From contig JAXFOH010000135.1 of assembly GCA_034180465.1 (NCBI GenBank), forward strand, positions 1-21,421: a DNA stretch of 21,421 bases, in the 5' to 3' direction. The position numbers and the translations under genes are program-made. Source of the DNA: CAKUIA01 sp034180465. Lineage in GTDB: Bacteria > Verrucomicrobiota > Verrucomicrobiia > Opitutales > Intestinicryptomonadaceae. Each line of letters starts with the position of its first letter. Positions within the stretch are counted from its first letter, which is position 1. Shown here piece after piece: positions 16,286 through 21,421 of this stretch. The notes beneath the pieces are model-generated. The model was not told the DNA's origin. It saw only the letters and a program-made list of their open reading frames with translations, and did no database searches.

Positions 16286-16579
16286 CTACCTCGACGCTGG
16301 TCTTGAGGGAGCGTGGCGGTGCGGCCCGTAGCTGCGAATGGGAGCGTTGTGTGTAACGTCTTCGTTCTTCATTCTATATACAATGCGGGCTTTTTCGATA
16401 TCTTGAGGGGTCATTTCCATCTTAACGCGGTCGCCCGTGGTAAGTTTAATGAAGTTCTTTCTAAGTTTCCCCGAAATGTGGGCCAAAACCTGGTGCCCAT
16501 TCGAAAGTTCCACCCTGAACATTGTTCCGGGAAGAACGGCTATAACTTTGCCTTCTACTTCAACTACGCAATCTGCCAT
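16286..16579 (-). CDS. infA: Translation initiation factor IF-1 with a basic C-terminal extension
   Basis: The S1-like OB fold of IF-1 is clear in residues 1-72: VVEVEGKVIAVLPGTMFRVEL, NGHQVLAHISGKLRKNFIKL, TGDRVKMEMTP and ARIVYRMK. IF-1 binds the 30S A site during initiation. The usual length is about 72 residues. Here 97 residues are present, the last 25 rich in Arg, His, Pro and Ser and probably disordered. ATG 16579 has no Shine-Dalgarno sequence. The gene is divergent from tadA across 87 bp and is followed after 6 nt by the FecCD-like permease, an unusual partner for a translation factor. Second infA copies are known in some bacteria; whether this is the only one cannot be seen here. Confidence 0.93.
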   Translation of the reverse strand: MADCVVEVEGKVIAVLPGTMFRVELSNGHQVLAHISGKLRKNFIKLTTGDRVKMEMTPQDIEKARIVYRMKNEDVTHNAPIRSYGPHRHAPSRPASR

Positions 16580-16666
16580 GTTTATTTTTTTGCTTATTTA
16601 TATGTAAATATATCTCGTAATTTCGGCTTTTTTCTTCATTATAGTCAAGCTCATAAAGAACAATTA
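16580..16666. promoter_or_regulatory. Divergent promoter region of infA and tadA
   Basis: This 87-bp gap is very AT-rich and must drive both genes. Candidate -10 elements are present on each strand (a TATAAT-like TATAGT on plus near 16640-16646, TATAAA on minus near 16600), but none has a good -35 partner at 16-18 bp. I therefore assign no exact promoter. Confidence 0.35.
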
Positions 16667-17215
16667 ATGAAAAAAGTTTTTCCAGAGTGTCCGTTTAAGC
16701 CAATGTTTTTGTCGGAATTAAACCGAAACGACGAATACTTTATGGCGCTGGCGTATAACGAGGCTTTAAAGGCCTGGAAAGAGGGCGAAGTGCCCGTTGG
16801 CGCGGCTATTGCGTGCGGCGGTGTGCTTTTGGCTTCGGCGCACAATATGGTAGAGCAAAGTAACGATGCTACTGCACATGCCGAAATTTTGGCGATAGGC
16901 AAGGCCACCGCCAAATTGGGCGACTGGCGTTTAAACGACTGCGTTTTGTACGTTACAAAAGAGCCGTGTCCAATGTGTTCTGGGGCCTGCATAATGAGCA
17001 GAGTAGGCAAGGTTGTATTTGCCTTGCCCGATGCAAAAATGGGCTTTTTGGGCGGGGCTATAAATATAAACGAAGTAAAAACTTTAAACCATACTTTGCA
17101 GATAGAAAGCGGCGTTTTAACCGACGAGTGCTCCGCGCTGATAAAAACCTATTTTTCTCTAAAGCGCGAAATGGAAAAACAAACTGCAACGCAGCTTCCC
17201 GAATTGCCACAGTAG
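16667..17215 (+). CDS. tadA: tRNA-specific adenosine deaminase (A34 to inosine)
   Basis: The 182-residue cytidine-deaminase-fold enzyme converts wobble adenosine 34 of tRNA-Arg(ACG) to inosine. Zinc site and catalysis are visible as HAE (His71, catalytic Glu73) and PCPMCSGA (Cys101, Cys104). Also present are EVPVGAAIACGG and the downstream AKMGFLGGAININ region (the usual 'D-K-GA-GS...N' segment). The first 20 residues are an N-terminal extension that precedes the usual start of homologues near NDEYFMALAY. ATG 16667 has only a weak AAGAA upstream. The frame stays open back to 16313, but that part runs antisense through infA and is rejected. A hairpin terminator follows. Guanine deaminase is the main alternative; the tRNA enzyme fits the motif spacing better. 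Confidence 0.9.
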   Translation: MKKVFPECPFKPMFLSELNRNDEYFMALAYNEALKAWKEGEVPVGAAIACGGVLLASAHNMVEQSNDATAHAEILAIGKATAKLGDWRLNDCVLYVTKEPCPMCSGACIMSRVGKVVFALPDAKMGFLGGAININEVKTLNHTLQIESGVLTDECSALIKTYFSLKREMEKQTATQLPELPQ

Positions 17216-17266
17216 GCTAAATTTATGTTTACGACAGTTTTTGTGTTTGCTCAAAATTTTTTGCGC

Positions 17267-17303
17267 AAAAAAACCGATTTCCATATGCGAAACCGGCCGA
17301 TTT
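17267..17303. terminator. Terminator between tadA and the small minus-strand gene
   Basis: CCGATTTC (17274-17281) pairs with GAAACCGG (17289-17296) apart from one mismatch, around a 7-nt loop. On the minus strand the hairpin is followed at once by T7, a good terminator for the 76-aa gene. On the plus strand a T6 run follows four bases later and can serve tadA. Confidence 0.65.
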
Positions 17304-17304
17304 T

Positions 17305-17535
17305 TTACTTTTCCTTATCCTTTAAGGCCTTTTTGCGGGCGTTGCGCCACTTTTCCCTATGGTTTAGCACCCAGTCAATAAGAGCCGTTTCAAAGCCAAT
17401 ATCGTGGCCGGCTTTTTCGGATTCGAGCCACTTGTGTTTCAAGATTTCCTGCCGTTCTGCCTCAAATTCTTGAAATAGAGTAGATTTATGCAACTCGAAA
17501 TTCCTCTTTTTTGCCTTTGTGTCTACACTTTTCAT
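17305..17535 (-). CDS. Small basic hypothetical protein
   Basis: This 76-residue charged protein is predicted to be largely helical, with Lys-rich ends. The central pattern HKWLESEKAGHDIGFETAL (34-52) then DWVLNHREKW resembles what I remember of the C-terminal segment of DUF4032 proteins (an 'H-W-SE-AG-DVG-A' pattern). The kinase-like body of that family is absent. I cannot assign a function. It is supported as a real gene by lack of overlap with other genes, a terminator right behind the stop, and the conserved-looking core. ATG 17535 is the only good start, with TATAAT-type AT-rich sequence just upstream on the other strand. No Shine-Dalgarno sequence is seen. It is monocistronic and points away from the KAS III gene. 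Confidence 0.6.
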   Translation of the reverse strand: MKSVDTKAKKRNFELHKSTLFQEFEAERQEILKHKWLESEKAGHDIGFETALIDWVLNHREKWRNARKKALKDKEK

Positions 17536-17540
17536 ATAAT
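17511..17540 (+). promoter_or_regulatory. Candidate sigma70-type promoter for the KAS III gene
   Basis: TTGCCT (17511-17516, four of six matches) and a perfect TATAAT (17535-17540) are separated by 18 bp. The predicted start near 17547 gives a leader of about 110 nt before the KAS III start. The promoter lies inside the 5' end of the small minus-strand gene, so the two genes could interfere. Confidence 0.45.
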
Positions 17541-17585
17541 TAGCCTAAAATTGTTAAACTGGAGAAGAGCTATAAGATTAACGGA

Positions 17586-17612
17586 GCAAATGCAAGCATT
17601 TTTAGCATTTGC
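17586..17612 (+). other. Leader hairpin upstream of the KAS III gene
   Basis: GCAAATGC (17586-17593) is perfectly complementary to GCATTTGC (17605-17612), with an 11-nt loop. The loop contains a second GCATTT (17596-17601) that could compete for the left arm. It ends 44 nt before the TTG start, in the predicted leader. A short TTTT follows the next three bases, so it may act as an attenuator or RNA-stability element; this is inference. Confidence 0.4.
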
Positions 17613-17656
17613 GCTTTTACTCGACATAATGCGGCGTTTGTGTTTGTGTTGTTTAA

Positions 17657-18748
17657 TTGAATGTAAAAATTACAGCCATTGCATATTCGCTTGCAAAAAA
17701 CATCCTCGGCAACAAAGAGCTTGCCGAACGTTTTGGTGCCGATATTGTTGCAAAAATAGAAAAGTTTAGCGGAATCTTAGAGCGCAGGGTGGCCTCTCCA
17801 AATGAATGCGCTTCAGACTTTGCGTATAATGCGGCAAAGCTTATAATAGACAATACTGCTTTGGATTTAAATTCGGTAGACTTGCTTACTTTTGCAACCC
17901 AAACGCCCGACTATATTATGCCGACTACCGCTTGTATTTTGCAAGAAAGGCTTAATTTGCCGAAAAAGGTTGCAGCCTACGATATAAATTTGGGGTGCTC
18001 GCAATTTATATATTCTTTGGCGAACGCCGCAATGTGGGTGGCGTCGCCCTTTGCAAACAAGGCGCTTGTGCTTACGGGCGACACCCCTACAAGGCTTTCA
18101 AACAAGAACGACAAAAGCTCGGTTGCCCTGTTCGGCGACGGCGCGTGCGCATTTTTGCTTGAAAAAAGCGACAAAGACGAATTGATAGACTTTAATTTTG
18201 GCAGCGACGGCGAAGGGTATAGCTCGATTCTATGCCGCGCCTTTAGCATGCGCAACCCTCCAAAATATCCAAACGACTATGCCGAAACATGCGACGAAAA
18301 TATGAATGTGCGCCGCCCCGTTGATATGTTTGTAGACGGTTTTAAAATTTTTGCCTTTGCCTACAAAAATATTGCCGATTCGGTTTCGGCCTTGCTCGAA
18401 AAAAATTCGCTTAAGGTTTCCGACATCGATTTGTTTGTATTCCATCAGGCTGGACAGACAATAGTTTCCGGCGCGGCAAAACGCCTTGGAATAAGTCCCG
18501 ACAAAGTTTACTATAAAATGCACGACATAGGCAACTGCGGGGGCTCTAGCGTTGGCATTGCATTGTGCGACGCCGTTTTAAATAAAAGGCTAAAGCCCAA
18601 AATGAAGGTTGTTTTGTGCGCTTTTGGAGTTGGGCTTTCGTGGGGCAGCGTTTTATTGGAATGGAACAACACAAAAGCGTTTACCGATGCCGATTATTCA
18701 AATTCGCCACAAAAGCCGCAAAGCCAAACATATGCCGACTTGCTATAA
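17657..18748 (+). CDS. Beta-ketoacyl-ACP synthase III (FabH-like, KAS III)
   Basis: The 363-residue protein is a KAS III-type condensing enzyme, which normally starts an acyl chain by joining acyl-CoA (or another primer) to malonyl-ACP. The triad is Cys114 in DINLGCSQF, His263 in FVFHQAG and Asn293 in DIGNCGGSS. The His-Asn spacing of 30 equals that of FabH. The protein is about 40 residues longer than E. coli FabH, mainly at the C-terminus (SPQKPQSQTYADLL tail) and around 195-225. The start is TTG 17657: a TAA lies immediately upstream in frame, the nearby ATG at 17661 is out of frame, and no other start precedes the conserved region. No Shine-Dalgarno sequence is seen. Its 3' end overlaps the end of the opposing double-ketosynthase gene by 6 nt. 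A primer-specific role in the same pathway is likely; housekeeping fabH is the alternative. Confidence 0.86.
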   Translation: MNVKITAIAYSLAKNILGNKELAERFGADIVAKIEKFSGILERRVASPNECASDFAYNAAKLIIDNTALDLNSVDLLTFATQTPDYIMPTTACILQERLNLPKKVAAYDINLGCSQFIYSLANAAMWVASPFANKALVLTGDTPTRLSNKNDKSSVALFGDGACAFLLEKSDKDELIDFNFGSDGEGYSSILCRAFSMRNPPKYPNDYAETCDENMNVRRPVDMFVDGFKIFAFAYKNIADSVSALLEKNSLKVSDIDLFVFHQAGQTIVSGAAKRLGISPDKVYYKMHDIGNCGGSSVGIALCDAVLNKRLKPKMKVVLCAFGVGLSWGSVLLEWNNTKAFTDADYSNSPQKPQSQTYADLL

Positions 18749-21097
18749 AAACGCCCTTAAAATCATGGCGTAGTTGTTAAAAGTTCTAGGCGACGCGAAA
18801 ACCGCAATGTTTGCGCACTCCTTTTTAAATTCATTTGCGCCGAACGCCAAGCTTTTTGTCTCTAAAGCGCAAAGCAAAAGCGAAAGGGCATTAAGGCTGG
18901 AGCCGCTTTGCAGATACCCCGTTTTTAGCGAGGAATACACTTTTGCGGCATGCCCGAAATATTTTTCGCAAACGTCTTTAAGCTTTATGTCGCACATGTT
19001 GCCCATGGGGGCAAATACCGCAAAGTCTATGTCTTTTGCCTCTAAGTTTGCGCTTTTTAGGGCGTTTTTAAGCGTGTTTTCAAGCCCTGTACTTTCCAGA
19101 TTTTGCGAGTAGAACGCGCCTATGTTCATGGACGATTCAAACGCCAGCAGTTCTGCGTAGATTTTCGCGTTGCGCTCAATGGCCAAGTTTTTGTTTTCAA
19201 GCACAAAGGCGCAAGAGCCTTCGCCGTATACGCTTTTAAATTCGTCTTTGCCGCAAAAGTTAAAGTCGTTTAAATTGTCGTAAAGCATTCCGGCGTTTTT
19301 ATAGGCGTTTAGCTGGCTTAAGAATACCTCGTCGGTAGACTGGGCCAGCATTTGTTTTGCCGAATTTGCGCGCAGCATATAGGCGGCGTAGTCTATCGCC
19401 AAAATACCCGAGTCGAAACCGCTTGTAAGCGTTATGTTCGACCCTTTTACGCCCAAGCCCTTTGTTGCCCAGCCCGCAGTTGAATTTGCAGTTACGTTCG
19501 AAAAACACGAAATGTCGCCGTGTGGAATTTCGTCCTTAAAAACGCCCACCATATGGTCTGTGTCGGGCGCGCCTCTAGATACGGCTTCGGCAATGCCTAT
19601 GTCGTTTTCGTTTTGTCTCGAAATTTTAATTTGCGCATTGTCGAACGCCTTTTTTGCCGAAATTGTGGCAAATTGGCTTATCAAATTCATGCCAGAAAAA
19701 TCTACGCGCCTGTCGAAGTCGCCTCTTGTCAGCGTTCGGATTTTCCCCGCAAAGTTTCCGTTTAAAGAGCCTATGCAGTTTTTTTCGGCTATGTAGTTTT
19801 CCAGTTGTTCGGCGCAGTTTAGCCCCAAACACGACATCGAAGAATAGCCCGTTATCACAATCTTTGCGGTTGCGTTGTATGCGCTTTCAGATTTCGGGAC
19901 AAAGTCTTTTTTTGCCACAACAATGGCGGCGTTGTTGCCCGCAAACGCATAATTTGCCGACAAAAAGCAATTGTAGTTTTGTTCTATGCCGTTGCCGGCC
20001 GCCACTTTAATTTTGTCGCATTCGCTTCGCAACTTTGTAAAGCGCAAAGTGGGGGGTATAAAGTTGTCGTTCATACTAAGCAGCTGGCAGGTTGCCTCTA
20101 TTATGCCCGTTGCTCCCATACAGTGCCCTGTATACGATTTTGTGGAAGTCACATAAATTTCGTCTTTGCAGAATTTGGCAATGCCCTTCGATTCTGCCTT
20201 GTCGTTTGCCGAAGTGCCCGAAGCGTGCGCGTTTATGCAGCCTATTTGCGAAATTTCTATGCAGGCGTCTTTTACGGCTTTAAGCATTGTTTTATATGCG
20301 CCTTCGCCGCGCGGGTCGGGCTGCGTAGGGTGGTGGGCATCGCCCGTTGTGGCGTGCCCTATAATTTTCCCGTAAATTTTAGAGTTGCGCTTTTCTGCCT
20401 CGGCAAGGTTTTCTACCATCCAAAACGCCGCGCCTTCGCCTATGTTCATTCCAACTGGGTCGGAAAATGGCGCGGTTTTTTCTTTGCTCATTACTTTTAT
20501 AGCCGAAAATCCCGCAAAGTTTGCAAGGGCAAAGGCGTCGGCTCCTCCCGCAAGCACGCGCTTGAATTTGCCGCATTTTACCAAAAGTTGCGCAAAGGCA
20601 AGGGCGGCGGTTGCCCCCGAACACGCGGTATTTATCATCCACATAGGGCACGTTGCGTTAAGCGATTTTGCCATTGCGCGCGGCAAAGCGCAATATTCGT
20701 ATTGCTCAAGGTCGTTTTTGGTAAAGGGCTTTTCGGTCTTGCCGAATGTCTGCAAATATTCGCGCTCGCCCGACGTCATTCCCGCGTTGCACGAAGCCAT
20801 TACAACAGCGCAATCATTGTCCAGTTGGCTTATGTTTGCGTCTGTTAGCGCGCTTTTTGCCGAGCATATTGCAAGCCTTATAAAAGGGTCGGTAAATTCG
20901 GCAAGTTCGCCGTTTGTCATAAAGGCCGCCACATTAAAGTCTTTTACTTGGCCGCCCATATCGCTTTGCATACCTTGTGTGCAAATTTTTGTTACTTTGC
21001 CGATTCCGTCTTTAAGGCTGCGCAGCGATTTTAAAATGTCGCTGCAGTTGTTGCCTATGGGCGAAATTATTCCTATGCCAGTTATTGCGCTTTGCAT
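18743..21097 (-). CDS. Fused double ketosynthase: active KS domain plus inactive chain-length-factor-like KS domain
   Basis: The 784-residue protein, twice the normal KS length, holds two FabF-type domains. Domain 1 (1 to about 396) has the full triad: Cys159 in INTACSGATAA, His291 in INAHASGTSANDKAE and His325 in SYTGHCMGATG. Domain 2 (about 410-784) restarts with KIVITGYSSMSCLG. It keeps the fold signposts NITLTSGFDSGILAIDYA, YGEGSCAFVLE and SLKTGYLQSGSS. At aligned sites Cys is Phe561, the first His is lost (FAPMGNMCD, 695-703) and the second is Tyr728. Such a pair resembles the KS-alpha/KS-beta (chain length factor) heterodimer of type II polyketide and aryl polyene systems, here as one chain; the role is inference. 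It starts 2 nt after an upstream partial gene, and its 3' end overlaps the KAS III gene. No Shine-Dalgarno sequence is seen. Confidence 0.88.
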   Translation of the reverse strand: MQSAITGIGIISPIGNNCSDILKSLRSLKDGIGKVTKICTQGMQSDMGGQVKDFNVAAFMTNGELAEFTDPFIRLAICSAKSALTDANISQLDNDCAVVMASCNAGMTSGEREYLQTFGKTEKPFTKNDLEQYEYCALPRAMAKSLNATCPMWMINTACSGATAALAFAQLLVKCGKFKRVLAGGADAFALANFAGFSAIKVMSKEKTAPFSDPVGMNIGEGAAFWMVENLAEAEKRNSKIYGKIIGHATTGDAHHPTQPDPRGEGAYKTMLKAVKDACIEISQIGCINAHASGTSANDKAESKGIAKFCKDEIYVTSTKSYTGHCMGATGIIEATCQLLSMNDNFIPPTLRFTKLRSECDKIKVAAGNGIEQNYNCFLSANYAFAGNNAAIVVAKKDFVPKSESAYNATAKIVITGYSSMSCLGLNCAEQLENYIAEKNCIGSLNGNFAGKIRTLTRGDFDRRVDFSGMNLISQFATISAKKAFDNAQIKISRQNENDIGIAEAVSRGAPDTDHMVGVFKDEIPHGDISCFSNVTANSTAGWATKGLGVKGSNITLTSGFDSGILAIDYAAYMLRANSAKQMLAQSTDEVFLSQLNAYKNAGMLYDNLNDFNFCGKDEFKSVYGEGSCAFVLENKNLAIERNAKIYAELLAFESSMNIGAFYSQNLESTGLENTLKNALKSANLEAKDIDFAVFAPMGNMCDIKLKDVCEKYFGHAAKVYSSLKTGYLQSGSSLNALSLLLCALETKSLAFGANEFKKECANIAVFASPRTFNNYAMILRAFL

Positions 21098-21099
21098 AT

Positions 21100-21421
21100 C
21101 TAAAATATCTTTACTGTTTTAAGTGTTATTTTGTAGTTCGGGTTTTCTATATATACGCTTTTTATTTGCCCGTTTTGGCTTTCGAATTCGTAAATATTGT
21201 TTGGGGCTTTAAGCGTGGTTTTGCCGTTTTTTTCGCTAATTGTGCACCTTTGCGGGAATGCCGCGGCATAGCCCAAGCAAACAAGAAAGTCTTTTGCGGC
21301 GTATTTTTTTGCGAGGTATTCGGGCAAAAATTGCGAGCCTTTTGCGTCTAAAATTTCTCCCGAATTAGAAACTTTTACAAACGCAAAATTTGCCCCTTCG
21401 CACTTTATCGACATTTGCGCG
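21100..21421 (-). CDS. C-terminal part of an unidentified protein, possibly a DUF3261/LolA-like envelope protein (5' end outside window)
   Basis: The frame is open to the window edge and stops at 21100, so at least 106 residues are coded. An internal ATG at 21414 exists, but the frame continues upstream and the protein is probably longer. The end is strand-rich with alternating patterns (TISEKNGKTTLKAPNNIYEF, then SVYIENPNYKITLKTVKIF). This recalls the last strands of LolA-like or DUF3261 lipoproteins, which occur in aryl polyene clusters. The resemblance is by pattern only and uncertain. The 2-nt gap to the double-ketosynthase gene shows the same operon and makes a shared pathway likely. Function cannot be assigned from this fragment. 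Confidence 0.6.
   Translation of the reverse strand, partial: AQMSIKCEGANFAFVKVSNSGEILDAKGSQFLPEYLAKKYAAKDFLVCLGYAAAFPQRCTISEKNGKTTLKAPNNIYEFESQNGQIKSVYIENPNYKITLKTVKIF

Noticed and set aside
18743..19860. Second KS domain as a decayed pseudogene or frameshift product
   Set aside because: The frame is intact for about 375 codons, fold signposts are kept and only the catalytic residues are replaced, which is the pattern of a functional chain-length-factor-like domain.
19979..20848. 289-codon plus-strand open frame opposite the double ketosynthase
   Set aside because: It is antisense to the conserved active KS domain, has a Cys/Phe/Arg-rich composition typical of a shadow frame, and shows no motif or ribosome site.
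20385..21122. 245-codon plus-strand open frame
   Set aside because: It also lies antisense to the first KS domain. Its length comes from the codon bias of the real gene, and it has no recognisable domain.
1..21421. CRISPR arrays, tRNA or rRNA genes, transposases, integrases, att sites
   Set aside because: Reading both strands showed no spaced direct repeats, no cloverleaf-like segments with CCA or T-arm signatures, and no recombinase-like protein; the window is nearly filled by coding genes.

Overview
The window looks like chromosomal DNA of a Gram-negative bacterium. It encodes a Kdo transferase for lipid A (WaaA), a type II secretion pseudopilin (GspK) and secreted glycosidases. A GH110-type enzyme next to a GH2 beta-galactosidase, many starts without a Shine-Dalgarno sequence, and a T2SS/PilT pair together suggest the PVC group (Verrucomicrobiota or Lentisphaerota), possibly an animal-gut member that feeds on host glycans. 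This taxonomic placement is inference; there is no rRNA or marker gene in the window to prove it.

Layout: (1) 1-1765, plus strand: the C-terminal part of gspK, then a PilT-type ATPase, ending at a bidirectional terminator. (2) 1844-4345, minus: a secreted LamG plus beta-helix protein of GH110 type with its own strong-looking promoter. (3) 4478-10249, minus: a tightly packed operon reading, from its 5' end, unknown 587-aa protein, folE2, FabZ-like dehydratase, FabF-like ketosynthase, waaA. (4) 10407-13751, plus: a large exported GH2 beta-galactosidase, divergent from the operon and ended by a bidirectional terminator. (5) 13842-16579, minus: infA, FecCD-type permease, FecE-type ATPase, hemolysin III-family membrane protein. 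(6) 16667-17215, plus: tadA, divergent from infA. (7) 17305-17535, minus: a small basic protein. (8) 17657-18748, plus: a KAS III (FabH-like) enzyme behind a roughly 110-nt leader with a hairpin. (9) 18743-21421, minus: a 784-aa protein made of two fused ketosynthase domains, preceded in the same operon by the end of an unidentified protein cut by the window edge.

The most interesting part is the ketosynthase content. In the 784-aa protein the first domain keeps the full Cys-His-His triad. The second keeps the fold but has lost all three catalytic residues (Cys to Phe, both His replaced). This is the architecture of a KS-alpha/KS-beta (chain-length-factor) pair fused into one chain. With the adjacent KAS III, the FabF-like enzyme and FabZ-like dehydratase 11 kb away, it suggests a specialised fatty-acid or polyene (aryl-polyene-like or ladderane-like) pathway in addition to housekeeping FAS. 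No acyl carrier protein, ketoreductase or ligase is visible, so the product cannot be named.

I found no tRNA, rRNA, CRISPR array, insertion sequence or prophage. Intergenic gaps are all below 160 bases.
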